Positions 22,386 through 35,380 of a DNA stretch of 64,000 bases are shown here, piece by piece (the stretch's first letter is position 1; each line of letters opens with the position of its first letter). The translations under genes and the position numbers were made by a program. The notes below the pieces were generated by a model, which saw only the letters and a program-made list of their open reading frames with translations, was not told the DNA's origin and did no database searches. Source of the DNA: Membranipora membranacea (lineage: Eukaryota; Bryozoa; Gymnolaemata; Cheilostomatida; Membraniporidae); assembly GCA_914767715.1 (NCBI GenBank), contig OU612073.1, positions 23,128,001 to 23,192,000 on the forward strand, written 5' to 3'.

Positions 22386-22740
22386 TCTAGTTAGTACAAA
22401 CAACACACTGTATCCATTTGTTGTCTGCGTAAGGAGGACAATGGCAAATTGCACCATTCCCTGAACATGCTGTCTGCACCATTGACATTCCCAGATTGAC
22501 CTGTTTCATACTCAGGTGATCCATAAGATATCAATGAACATTCATGGGTCTTACACTCTATATTTTCTGTAACCAAACTACATCTGACATCTCTCAAGCC
22601 AAAACAATGAAACCTGAAGCATCAGGTGCACCATTTCAGTGCGCCGTTTCCTCATGGATATTCCCTGCTTGTAGGTTTGAGGCTTTTCATCTGTTTTCGA
22701 GATCTCAGAAGAGTCAGCGAACACAAATCATATGATGAAA
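22386..22740 (-). pseudogene. Collagen gene relic: upstream region fused to last exon
   Basis: 22545-22386 (minus) matches the last exon of the collagen gene at 24840-24632: GSPEYETGQSGNVNGA, then, in another frame, HCPPYADNKWIQCVVCT and a stop. About ten codons are missing and the frame is shifted. 22740-22550 matches 32660-32495, which lies upstream of the collagen gene. The relic therefore joins a 5' flank directly to a 3' exon, with the rest deleted. Confidence 0.65.
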
Positions 22741-22744
22741 CTGT

Positions 22745-24405
22745 GAGGTTATCCGAGATCTTAGCAGACTAGCACCTTATCGGAATTGTACCATCTAGAC
22801 CGAGAGTGCTGACAGACTATTAACCTTGACCTTGGACAGTCAACGCGAGATCTCGTCCTCTTTACAGTACATCTTTATAGGTGAGTAGACGTTCAAAATA
22901 AATCTCTCTCTTATATTTATACTGTATACTATATACCAAACCTCGCTACGCCTAGCTTTACAAAAACGGCATCCATCAGTATTAATGAAGCAATCCTGAT
23001 AATAATTACATATGCATGTTCTAGGATAAAATAATGATTGTATAAGATAGGATGTTTGATGTTATCCTTGTGATAGGTGGCCATATTATGGTGGCTGGGT
23101 GACGAGGCTAGGTTTAGGAGAGATACACACCCGAAGGTTCAAGGGACTTGAACAATGAACCTTGAAAGCTCCCCTAATGTAACTTGAACCCATGCGGCAC
23201 AATTAGCCTGGCAGTGAATAGCAAGACGAATACTGACACCATTTCAAACTTTATACTCTGCAGAATACATTTTTTCCATGTTGATGGCTAAAAATACTTG
23301 AATTTAGAGAAGGCATAGAAAAATGGCACAGGGCTTCATAAATAATAATGCTCTTAGGGTGCCATTTCAAATCATGGCTACAATAGACACCTTCGTATTC
23401 AAATCATTATCTTTCACAATAATATCAGAGACTGTGTTTATCTGAAGTCTCTGATAATATTTCCCTCATTTGATAACAATTTATTGAAAAATCAACTAAT
23501 TCTCACCACCGTCTATTTTGTGTTGGTCCTGTCTATATATTGTGGTTGAAATAAAGACCACTCTGTTCTTGCTCTTTATAATAGAGCAAACCTTTTAAAG
23601 CCATTATTTGTGTTTTCCATGTGACTGGTGTGAGCTGTCATAGTTCAGGAGTTGAAAAGAATAACTCACATCAAATTCGAACAAAACATGGCTACTCTCA
23701 GCAGCAAATATCACAGTTGTAAGGGAAGCTTTTTCTGGTATAGAGGCTCAATTTGTTTGCAGATAATATGGTAATTGTGATCATCATCATGTCACCAATA
23801 ACCAATCACCATGCCCAAGCTCCCTATTTAGCTCCCCAAGTCAGTCTCAGCTCAAATTCATGATCACTTGGAAACAACTGCACTTCTAACTGTTTTTTTA
23901 TTTCAAGATCTAAAAGTAGCATTACTCAAGGTCTTAACTGTCCTGTTCAACCTTAGGGTCATTATAACTGATTCAACATCCTGAGCTTTCCGCTGACACT
24001 TGTCAGCAAACAGCAAAAGGTAACAAATAGACGCAAAACTCCAAAGCACTAACTCGGTTCATGAAACTTTGCTGCGAAGAAGAATTTCCTTAGAACCTGG
24101 TTAACAACCAAACACCATATAGAAAGGAAAAATGCTCGTCTGAGCTAGTGGATCTCAAGCATTGTGCTGTTACTGTGTCTATGAATTGAGTCAAACACAT
24201 GACTATGAATTTTCTGACACAGGTTCCTCTAGCATGATATTACTAGGGGTGATATTTAGCAAGTTCTCAAGGGTTTCAGATCAATTTCGGTTATTTGCTG
24301 CACAAAGTTTCAACTAGGAAACAGCAGAGAGAGTCAGTTTAATGATAACATGCATGATGCTGCAGTAAAACTTTGTTGCAAATTTTGCCAGAAAGATAAT
24401 TTATT
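22745..24405. other. Intergenic, with a SINE relic
   Basis: 23117-23225 is a diverged copy of the SINE body and part of the head at 9050-9215 (shared words CCTTGAAAGCTCCCC and CCTGGCAGTGAATAGCAAG). The rest shows no gene or structured repeat that I can support. Confidence 0.5.
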
Positions 24406-24631
24406 TCATGATAGAATAATATTAAATACAATTCAAAGCTAGTGTAACAGAGAAATCTCTTATTTAAGCCAAGTGTTTCATCATTATTGAAAGGCAGGAA
24501 TAATCTTGATAGTTAAAACATCCTCACAACAATGATAATGAATAATAACGGAAAATTTTTAATTCTGTTTGATTATATAGTGTTAGAAAGTCCGACATTG
24601 TGAAAGATCCCAGGTTTGGTTCTCGGTTGAT

Positions 24632-27600
24632 CTATTTAGTACAAACAACACACTGTATCCACTTGTTATCTGAATAAGGAGGACAATGCCCAACGGCACC
24701 ACTGAAACATGCTGTCTTCACATAGTAGAACAAGGCCCCATCGACATTCCCCTGCTGACCTGATACATACTCAGGTGATCCATCAACACACTCATAAGTA
24801 GCTGGATGGGCGTGACCGTAATAAGCACTCATCAAATATCCTACAAGAAAAAAGGGGAGAATTATTGAATCTATTCTGCTGTTTACAGCTGTAAATCGTA
24901 CACAATAATTGTCATGAATCATAGAACATATGGTCTGTTTCTCATATACCTACCACGATATTCCATAGACCAGTTTGATGGGCAGTCACGGCGCGCCGGA
25001 ATCATCAAAACAGCAGAGCGTGTCGAGTAGCAGCGAGCGCATGGTACATTCTGATTATAAGCTGCAGACGGAATTGTGCTAGGGTAACTAATAGTCTGAT
25101 ACTCAGTACCGTATATCCAGGAATAAGAGCCTCCTGTATGGGTGTACCGATCAAACTGAGGATTGAGTGGCAGACACTGATAATTAACACCACCTCCACC
25201 ATGAGTGTAGTGTCCTCCAGCAGTAAATCCTGTGAATTGAAAATGTAGTTAAGAATATGCGGAACAATTTTTTTTCTAACTCAAATATCATAAATCAATG
25301 ATGCTTCGAATTTTCATCTGGCACTTTGTAACAGGATTACAATATGCATTAAGTCTACAGTATAGGGATAATTTTGACGAAACTCATTTTCTCACTTTAA
25401 TCATTATGACTTTCTGTCTGCCTTTGTTATGAGTTATAATCACTGGGTTGAGACCGGAGCTCAGCACAAAAAGCATAATGCAAGCAGATTAGCCTTGTCA
25501 CGCGGCCGCCCGCCCGTGACAAGGCTACAAGCAGATTAGAATAAATAAATGCTAACCTTCATAGAGCCTAATGGAGTTGCTCCCACAGGATTTCCGTCCC
25601 CATCTTGTGTAGACCGAGCCACTTAGAGCTGCGTTTCCTGATGCGCCAGTACTACCCTTGATCCCATTCTGACCTGTCAAGCCCATTGGACCTCTTTCCC
25701 CGTTTACCCCGGGTTCTCCTGTACTACCCTCCACTCCCGGCTGACCTCTCAAGCCTCTCAAGCCTCTTTCGCCTTTTGCCCCATGTTCCCCTGCACTTCC
25801 CTTAACTCCCGTTTGACCTGTCAACCCTCTTGGCCCACTTCCCCCATTTTCCCCCTTCACCCCTGTCTGTCCTATCAAGCCCCTGGGCCCTGTATCACCT
25901 ATAACCCCTTGTTCTCCGGGTGCCCCTTTAGAACCATTAGTACCACCTATACCAGGTGCTCCCTTAGGCCCAGAGTCACCATCCCTTCCCGGCAGCCCAG
26001 GCAGACCAGGCAATCCGTCTCTACCTAAGATTCAATATATAATACATTATGTATTATGTACATATCAACAATATACAAAGTTCTGCTAACGTGAGTACTA
26101 GAAACATGTAAAAATTAATATGCTTCAAAATTAAATATCTGGCTTGTATTTGTTTATAATTCACTTACCATCTCTCCCCTTCAATAGTGCAACCAGGTCT
26201 ACAAGAAAAAAAAAACTGTCAAACTAGTGAAATTTATTTTATAACACCTTCCTTCCTGGCGCATAATTTCATTGTGATTGATGAGGTTTTAATATTTTAA
26301 TGTATTGATATATAATTCAGAATTAAATAAAATAATTACTATTGGATGTTTCTCTCAGCATATCAGTTTATTTTTAGATTTCCAAGTAAGGAGATCATTT
26401 GCAGTTCAATGAGCTTTGAGCAAATAAATTCTCATCTGCTTCCCTTATGGCCCATATTGAACTTTGCAAAAGTTTTGTCACATCTTTAAGTGGTCAAAGG
26501 AGGTAAATGTTAAATTAAACACCGCAGATATTCATGATTGCTTCGATCACTTTAATCATAAGATGTTTCAGAACCACTGACTGTTAATCCTGAAGAATTG
26601 CATGTATGTAATTAACTATCACTGCTCAAACTTTCCATGCGTTGGTGTTAGTATAGCATTTCATTATCAATTTTTAGCACTTAAACTACATACAGCACCA
26701 AGAATCATAGTTTTTGGCCTGCTTGATTGAAAATTCATGTGTTGTGTTGCTGTGTTGATTGTTCGAAATTGCTGGTTTTAAAACTCACCATCCACAGAAA
26801 TATTATCCAGAGAAGCTTCTTCGGTCTCTTCAACTGGTGTTCTCATCTTATTGCTACTCGCAACCTGTAACAGGATTCTCAATAATATACTACTGCTGAC
26901 AAACCTGTAACAGGATTCTCAACAATATACTACTGCTGACCAACATGTAACAGGATTCTCATTAATATACTACTGCTGACCAACCTGTAACAGGATTCTC
27001 AACAATATACTACTGCTGACCAATCTGTAACAGGATTCTCAATAATATACTACTGCTGACCAACCTGTAACAGGATTCTCAATAATATACTACTGCTGAC
27101 CAATCTGTAACAGGATTCTCAACAATATACTACTGCTGACCAACCTGTAACAGGATTCTCAACAATATACTACTGCTGACCAATCTGTAACAGGATTCTC
27201 AATAATATACTACTGCTGACCAACCTGTAACAGGATTCTCAATAATATACTACTGCTGACCAATCTGTAACAGGATTCTCAACAATATACTACTGCTGAC
27301 CAACCTGTAACAGGATTCTCAGTAATATACTACTGCTGACAAACCTGTAACAGGATTCTCAATAATATACCACTGCTGACCAATCTGTAACAGGATTCTC
27401 AATAATATACTACTGCTGACCAACATGTAACAGGATTCTCATTAATATACTACTGCTGACCAACCTGTAACAGGATTCTCAACAATATACTACTGTTGAT
27501 CAACCTGTAACAGGATTCTCAATACTATACTACTGCTGACCAACCTGTAACAGGATTCTCAATACTATACTACTGCTGACCAACATGTAACAGGATTCTC

Positions 27601-30600
27601 AATACTATACTACTGCTGACCAACATGTAACAGGATTCTCATTAATATACTACTGCTGACCAACCTGTAACAGGATTCTCAACAATATACTACTGCTGAC
27701 CAACATGTAACAGGATTCTCATTAATATACTACTGCTGACCAACCTGTAACAGGATTCTCAACAATATACTACTGCTGACCAACATGTAACAGGATTCTC
27801 ATTAATATACTACTGCTGACCAACCTGTAACAGGATTCTCAACAATATACTACTGCTGACCAATCTGTAACAGGATTCTCAATAATATACTACTGCTGAC
27901 CAACCTGTAACAGGATTCTCAATAATATACTACTGCTGACCAATCTGTAACAGGATTCTCAACAATATACTACTGCTGACCAACCTGTAACAGGATTCTC
28001 AGTAATATACTACTGCTGACCAACCTGTAACAGGATTCTCAATAATATACCACTGCTGACCAATCTGTAACAGGATTCTCAATAATATACTACTGCTGAC
28101 CAACCTGTAACAGGATTCTCAATAATATACTACTGCTGACCAATCTGTAACAGGATTCTCAACAATATACTACTGCTGACCAACATGTAACAGGATTCTC
28201 ATTAATATACTACTGCTGACCAACCTGTAACAGGATTCTCAATAATATACCACTGCTGACCAACCTGTAACAGGATTCTCAATAATATACTACTGCTGAC
28301 CAACCTGTAACAGGATTCTCAATAATATACCACTGCTGACCAACCTGTAACAGGATTCTCAATAATATACTACTGCTGACCAATCTGTAACAGGATTCTC
28401 AATATTATACTACTGCTGACCAACCTGTAACAGGATTCTCAATAATATACCACTGCTGACCAACCTGTAACAAGATTCTCAATGATATACTACTGCTGAC
28501 CAATCTGTAACAGGATTCTCAATATTATACTACTGCTGACCAACCTGTAACAGGATTCTCAATAATATACCACTGCTGACCAACCTGTAACAGGATTCTC
28601 AATAATATACTACTGCTGACCAATCTGTAACAGGATTCTCAATATTATACTACTGCTGACCAACCTGTAACAGGATTCTCAATAATATACTACTGCTGAC
28701 CAACCTGTAACAGGATTCTCATTAATATACCACTGTACAACCTGTAACAGGATTCTCAATAATATACTACTGCTGACCAACCTGTAACAGGATTCTCAAT
28801 AATATACTACTGCTGACCAATCTGTAACAGGATTCTCAATAATATACTACTGCTGACCAACCTGTAACAGGATTCTCAATAATATACTACTGCTGACCAA
28901 CCTGTAACAGGATTCTCATTAATATACCACTGTACAACCTGTAACAGGATTCTCAATAATATACTACTGCTGACCAACCTGTAACAGGATTCTCATTAAT
29001 ATACTACTGCTGACCAACCTGTAACAGGATTCTCATTAATATACTACTGTACAACCTGTAACAGGATTCTCAATAATATACTACTGCTGACCAATCTGTA
29101 ACAGGATTCTCAATATTATACTACTGCTGACCAACCTGTAACAGGATTCTCAATAATATACCACTGCTGACCAACCTGTAACAGGATTCTCAATAATATA
29201 CTACTGTTGACAAAAATTTGTAACAGTTTAAAGAAGAAACAGGCAGATATATATATATATATATATCAGGAGGGCGCTTGATTTCAGACCAAACTATAAT
29301 GATGGGTGTATGAAAATCCAGAGATTAATCAAATATGAGCTTTGTAATCCTCACAATCGATTATCACCTCAGGAAGCTTCAAGGACATGCCTTGCCTGGG
29401 ATACTAAGTTGAGTGGTCTGATTTCCTTGTTTTTTTTATTCAATTACAGCCATTGTTAGTTTAGCAATTTTCATATTACTACTCATTATTGCAATTGAGA
29501 TTTAAAAAGATGAAGCCACTGGTGTTAAAATTATTGTAAAGTTCAATAATTTTTTTTCTCTGAGTTTGGAAGCTATCTATTTCAATTTGAGTAGAAATGC
29601 TGTTTCAAAATTTTTATGTACACAAAAAAGATCTGTCGGTAGGTGATTCCCATGTCATTGCTTGCTGTATATAAATTTTATTTGAAGTTAACTGGGTCTA
29701 CAGCTTGCCTCTGTAAGGATGGTTGGTTCTTATTGTACTCGAGCACTCCAGCACAAAAATGAATCTCACATAATTTGACTCTTTGTTTTGTAAAGCTTAA
29801 TGGTTAAAGGTTAACAGAATTTTCAAATGCGAAAAATCAAGTCTTTGGCACGACATTTCAGGGGCTGTATATTATGCTAAAATATTCCAGATTGTGATAA
29901 ATAAATACATCAATCAACTCCCTGCATTGTATCGAATATAAATCGATATAAAAACAGCTTGGAATAGATGAAAAGAATGAAAGGTGAATAAGAATCCTAG
30001 TATACCCTTTGAGCATGTGCAACAAAACAGGAAAAAGAAGTAAGAGTTTATATTTATCTTTAAAGTGCCTCGACCGGTATATAAGGGCCAGTCAATGTAA
30101 AGCGATCACCCAGCCATATCAAATTCAAATGGGGTTAGCAGCATTCAAATTCCTCCTGCTTCTTCGGAATTAAGAGGAGAAGCAGTGAATTATTTTTAAT
30201 GGGAATCAGACAAGCTGATGCGGAATTGTGTGATACACATGCCCAATAAATTTTCATTCCAATAATGGCATTGGAAAGTGGTGAAAATATGACTAATGTC
30301 ATACGAAATTGCCCAGTTCCGATGATTTCAAATCATCCGCTTCAAAATATACGAGCTCTTATTGGTCAATTTTGACGTTATGATTTATGGTTTTAGAGGT
30401 TGCCTAGATACCGTTGTCAAGATTGAAATTGACCGTTGTAATTAAACCCTATAATCCCAAGTGTGATGAGCCAACACAACAATAGCTATATCATAGCTTC
30501 TATTCAACTTTATTTATGGGTGTCTGCGAATCACAATTTCTTATATAACACACTTGACCACTTGAGAACGCAACGTGGACTGGCTGTTAGAGGCGGAGAC

Positions 30601-32159
30601 CAAGGCCATTCTCCGCCTCTAATTACATTGATCAGCCAATGGTCTTGCCTGTCACTTCACATGATTAATCCCCGTGCACCCCCTTCGATTCCTACCTCTT
30701 TAACGTGAGATTCAATCATCATGTATAACACGCCCTGTAGCAGTGAACACTTACTCAACTGTTATGCACATCATCAAAACTGCTTATTTATAACACTGCT
30801 TTTTTCTGACCTTAATATTTTCTTGGCACTTTGTGACTTAAACGATACTCAAGATACTTATTCAATGGAATATATTTTCTATGGATATCATTAGTAAATG
30901 TGTTTTTCAAGGTATGGCTGCCCATTTTTGCGCAGCAGACAAAAATGTGTTCCAAAACCTCTGATTATCTTTAACATAGAAGACAACCACAAAACTGATA
31001 TTTTGATATTTGATGCATGAGTATTCACTTCTTCAAGGTTTGTACGTTATAAGTGAATAAATAATTTGAAAATATTGAATTATTCCAATAACAAACTTTC
31101 TTTGACCATGTTCTTCCAGTAACTGAGTTATATACCCAAGATGATTGACCAGGCTTTCTATTCATTTTTTCCATGTTATTCAAAAGAAAAAAGGTTATTA
31201 CCAGTTTTCCAATGCATTTTAAACCTTTATATGCCATATCAGCGACACCAGACATCTATTGGCTTTTCCCAATAAACCAAACTGAAAGCCAAACAATACA
31301 ACAAATACCCCGCATCAGGTTTTTGTAAGTATATAAATATACACACATTTGTGCAATAAAGTGTCATATATTATATATCCCACTATTGTACCCATAAAAA
31401 CCCTGGACAATGAGATATTCATATATATATATAGTGGCTATCAGTGTGTAGGGCAGTCTTTGCATTGGAGTTGTCAGACCATGTCAGGCTATTTTATCTA
31501 CCATGAATTACTATTGGGTTATGGATTCCCAACATGATTATTTAAGAGGATTTAAGACATGATTTTTTTTGTGGGTCATATAAAATGACTCTTTATTTTT
31601 GAGTGACACTTAGTTGGGGCCAAATACACACAGATGACACTTGAATCTATATATATATATATATCAGGAGGGCGCTTGATGTCAGACCCAACTGATATAA
31701 TGGATGTTTGAAAATCCAGAGATTGATCAAGAATGAGCTATGTAATCATCACAATTGATCACCTCAGGAAGCTTCAAGGGCCTCGCGGCCGGGAAACTAA
31801 CTTGATAACGAGTTGTCCAATTTTCTTGTTTTTTCAATCAATTCCTGACATCTATTGGCTTCTCCCAATAAACTATCCGATATCTACACTATCAGAGTTA
31901 TACAGTAACAAGGATTATAATTCCATTGACCGATAACAACAGGTATATAAAGAGATTGGTATTTTTGTCCCACTAGTTGAATAGCGGAATAGTTAACTTA
32001 GCTTACTTTTATGGCCGATACGAGTTTACTGAACCCAGATCTTAACTCTTCAACCTCATTCTCCAACATCTTATAATTCTTCACCTCTATCTCCCGATCA
32101 GGTACAAGCCCGTCACCGATGCTCACAATACCGCAGAGAAATACAATGTGCATCAACAT
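24632..32159 (-). CDS. Short-chain collagen with C4-like C-terminal domain
   Basis: A secreted extracellular-matrix protein of 403 residues in six coding exons on the minus strand: 32159-32007, 26864-26789, 26198-26169, 26024-25557, 25229-24954, 24840-24632. All junctions are GT..AG and keep phase. Residues 1-17 (MLMHIVFLCGIVSIGDG) are a signal peptide and 20-51 a Glu-rich coiled-coil-like stretch suited to trimerisation. About 45 Gly-X-Y triplets follow at about residues 85-220, rich in GVKG/GERG. The Cys-rich C-terminal domain (VYTRWGRKSC, then VPCARCYSTR, GYLMSAYY, CPPY, CVVCTK) is typical of invertebrate short-chain collagens, including sponge C4. A 5' UTR exon is likely upstream: a TTTTCAG acceptor precedes 32163 and a GTAAGC donor lies near 32270. 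AATAAA is at 24415-24410. Intron 1 holds the splice-site satellite. Confidence 0.85.
25481..25539. repeat. GC-rich hairpin between 12-bp direct repeats
   Basis: CAAGCAGATTAG occurs at 25481-25492 and 25528-25539. Between them is a 35-base segment whose ends pair (AGCCTTGTCACG with CGTGACAAGGCT, at 25491-25502 and 25515-25526) around a GC-only loop containing GCGGCCGC. It lies in the collagen intron just after the triple-helix exon and stands out in AT-rich DNA. Confidence 0.7.
26861..29212 (-). repeat. 40-bp minisatellite carrying the collagen 3' splice site
   Basis: About 59 tandem units, mostly 40 bp; a few 34-bp units near 28.7-29.05 kb lack an internal piece. On the minus (sense) strand each unit reads through GAGAATCCTGTTACAG then GTTGGTCAGC. 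The last unit provides the real acceptor of collagen exon 2, whose first four bases (GTTG, 26864-26861) are still within the repeat homology. By the seven bases at the junction there are three main unit types: TTACAG/GTTG (AG kept), TTACAG/ATTG (AG kept) and TTACATGTTG (AG lost). Alternation of the first two suggests 80-bp dimer amplification. Confidence 0.95.
29248..29455 (+). repeat. Intronic repeat, copy 1 of 2
   Basis: Starts with an AT microsatellite followed by TCAGGAGGGCGCTTGAT and about 180 further bases. It is matched in direct orientation at 31647-31855. Both are in collagen intron 1. Family unknown; no coding frame. Confidence 0.6.
29456..31646. other. Collagen intron 1, middle part
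   Basis: AT-rich intron with no recognisable exon or element. One 13-bp perfect stem (TTAGAGGCGGAGA and complement, 30587-30599 and 30610-30622) is the only clear structure. Confidence 0.4.
31647..31855 (+). repeat. Intronic repeat, copy 2 of 2
   Basis: Direct copy of 29248-29455, also starting at an AT run. A short word after it (CATCTATTGGCTT with TCCCAATAAAC) also occurs at 31253-31276, so neighbouring sequence has been duplicated as well. Confidence 0.6.
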
Positions 32160-32663
32160 AATTCTGAAAATACAAGACGTATTGAGCAGTGAATACATTA
32201 GATGAAGAGATCCGCACAAAAAGAAAAATAAACAAAGTGAGTAAAATATTGAGAAAATAATATGCTTACTTCTTGTGATACATAATAATCTTTACTGGAT
32301 CAGACAAGATTCACCGCCTGTGCAGTTGACTTCAGATCACAAAGTAGTATTCATCCTATCACTAAGATTGTGACATTGTGGCCATCTGATGTATTTTCCT
32401 TTGTAATTTAATCTGAAAAGATGAATAGCAAAGTTTGTACAGTAATGGCTGAAAATCAGAAGATAGGGCAGACTAAGATATCAATCAAAATTCATAAGTC
32501 TTACCCTTGATATTTACTGTAAACAAACTTCATCTGAAACTTCTCAAGGCGACAAAGCAAGCTAAAAATAAGCATTAGGTGTGGAGTTTCGAAGCGCTGT
32601 TTCCTCATGGACATTTCCTGTCCTTGGGTTTTATTCTTTTCATTTGTTTGCATCAAAGAAAAA

Positions 32664-34326
32664 TGTTAGCGTTTGACTATTCTAATGGTTGAGGTAAAGT
32701 AGCTGTACAAATATCAAAACGATGACCATGATGCCATAATCAGACTGCTTTGACACCGATAAAAATTGAGAACAATATATTACTGGAATAAATGTCTAAA
32801 ATATCAACTGAAGGTCATTTTTGCTCCGCATTATCATAGGCATGGTGTGGCTGAGGGCAGAACCCCTTTGGGTTCATGAATTTCGGGTTACTGCTCTCTG
32901 CAGCAACTTATTTATGCATGTTTTCAATCCGATATGGTGCAATAGTGGTCACTTGTTCTATTCCAGATTCTAGCTGTGTCATATGTATTGTGGTGCGGGG
33001 GCTGTGAATATTCACTCACTGCAGGTTTTAAACAAGAAGGGATATCAAATGAGATCTAGAACATAACAAAGAAGCCCTTTAGCATCAAATCTTGTACGGA
33101 GAACCTTTTCTGGTAGACGCTCAATCTGTTCACGACGAACGTGACAATATATTTATGGTCATTAATGGAGTCAATACAAAGGCACCCCACAACTTTGAAC
33201 TTTTTTAGCACTTTTACCCGGAGGCTCAATTGAACTGAGAGGAATACAGGCACAGCCGGAAACTGATCAGTGCGCTCAGTATAATGCACCTGGAGCAACG
33301 TAACTGAAGAATTGAATAACAACATTGGTTTAATACTTCATGTACCGACTGCAGGAATATTTAATGCTGATGGGAGTGTCGGGGCAGACATAGACCAAGC
33401 TATATCACATCTGAGAGGGAGCATATAAACTGACAACGGATGTGACAGATTCAGGTCCATCTTGGCATTGGCCTTTATGACCAGTAGAAGTAATTGTAAA
33501 TTTAAAATACGGAAGAACAGAAACACCTCTATTTGCAGGCAAAAATGATGAAGCAGTCTGGCAGAGAGTAACATTACATCCAATTTAGAGACAAATGAAC
33601 TTTTGAGATTAGATGTTGGACTGGGAATAATATGACTAATAACTGCCCATCATTATTTGCAGCGAAATGTGCAGAAAAATTTGAATAGTAGTTTTGCTTA
33701 GTGATAGTTATATACAGCTGATGAAAAGTTTTTTTTGCAACAGCTACTGATGTTTCTCGGCATTGAAAACGTAATCCACTAATTCTGATATGGTCACATT
33801 TTTTCGGTTTTAAAACCATCTCATTAATTTTGATCGCTCTCCTTTTCTATGCGATTAGCAGCTATTTATTATTTGATGAAAGGGAGTGAGATAGATGACG
33901 GAATCAATCAGTCAGAATACAGCCGATGTCTGGCTGTTGGCACCCATTGAGATCGGAGGCCAGCAAATTAATGAAGGTTCATTATCTCCATTGTGATCAG
34001 GTCGGAAAACTCTACCGGAGACAATTAGTGTACCCTATACAGTCAAGCCTTCAAGAGAAGCAGCATTTCTATCCTTTTTTTGCCACAGGACTAAACTGGC
34101 ATTGCTGAGCCTGAAACTCTACCCACCAAGTTTAAACTCAATGTTATATCAAATTGAAAAGAAGAGTCAAGGCGCACTTAATCTTTCATTTATTATATTT
34201 CTGGTTTTTTTCCAGTCTGTTGACAAGAAAGATTAACATCATTGTATGAAACTTTGCAGTGTTTATTTTTCTATATCTTTTCATATGATGTATGCCCACA
34301 GCAAAAAATATATACCGTTGTATTTA
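32664..34326. other. Region between collagen gene and copy 2 block
   Basis: Several interrupted open stretches occur on both strands (for example minus 33819-33574 and plus 33926-34108). None carries a known motif or consistent splice sites. They might be remnants of a gene or element. 32495-32660, just before it, is the collagen 5' flank shared with the relic at 22550-22740. Confidence 0.35.
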
Positions 34327-34779
34327 AATTAATTATGTGTCACCTCAAATTGTATTTGAGAGCATTGGAAGTTTTGTCTTGGAGGTACATGCAGCATGTC
34401 CTATGGAGCAGCGGTAAAAACAGCAACACCATGTGTCCATCTCTAACCATAAAAATCTGTCTGGTCCAGTGGAGTGGAATTTATGTCTTATAGTATGGAT
34501 CTGGCTGTGCTTAAACTAATGCATGATGTCACATGACATTTTGTTTTGTTTGTTTCAGCATCTGGATGAAATTGCAGAACTAAACAGCTTTGTGTAATCA
34601 TAACTTTACCCTAAAGAATAAAAGAATAATAACAATATTATTACCATAGAATGCTACCCTCTTCGCAGGTATTCGAGACGCCTTTGTTTTTCTTTTTTTA
34701 TTTTTAATGCGTTTGATCAGGGAGAATGGTTTGATCGACTGCCGCAATAAAATTTGCCTTAAAAAAAAGATTTTAGTAG

Positions 34780-35380
34780 AACAATCCTCTGAGTACAAAC
34801 TCTGAGCTCTGGATATGGAGCTCAGCCCGTGATATAACATCAGCATTTGATGGCGAGATAATTCATATAACGGATAATGATGGGAGCAACACAGAATTCT
34901 TTATTGTATCATTCAGTGACGAACCTAAAGGCAGGTCATTGATATACTTCACAGCAGTGTTTCGATTTTCAAGGATTGTGAACCTCAATATATACAACCT
35001 TATCATGTGTGTACCAATCAAAACTGTGAATCGTGTTCTCTCTAAATTTCCAAATGACACTTCATTCGTTGTTCCATTGTATGTCAGGTGGGCAATTAAT
35101 GGCCAAGTAAAGCGTTGTAAGCCTAAAATGGTAATAAATAGTATGGGTGCGGGTAAAAAAATTGTATCCAATCCAAACAAATATGTTGGCATTTGATATA
35201 ATAATAGTATGGTCATAATAATTCAATTTCTTATTTCTCCTTTTCTAGATACCGGGTCTGAAGGCGACAGCGGCCTTCCATGCGATCAATCAAATAATAG
35301 CTTCTGTACCAGATGAAATCATTATAATAATCTCCATAGTCCCTTATAAGAAGAACCACAACTCAGTGGACTGTAGTTAG
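34780..35380 (+). CDS. Putative two-exon open frame, copy 2
   Basis: Copy 2 counterpart of the open frame at 456-1056: exon 34780-35130 with the GTAATA donor, then 35249-35380 after a CTTTTCTAG acceptor, again joining in phase 0 and ending in TAG. Only scattered substitutions separate the copies (for example Ala to Glu in the first exon and Gln to Pro in the second). Function unknown; existence as a gene is uncertain. Confidence 0.25.

Noticed and set aside
25783-26028. Plus-strand frame opposite the collagen exon
   Set aside because: Antisense of Gly-X-Y repeats; no own features.
26861-29212. CRISPR-like regular array
   Set aside because: Units are directly tandem with no variable spacers, and it lies in a eukaryotic intron. 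It is a minisatellite.
30587-30622. Rho-independent-type terminator or regulatory stem
   Set aside because: A 13-bp stem in a eukaryotic intron without a functional context; probably MITE debris.
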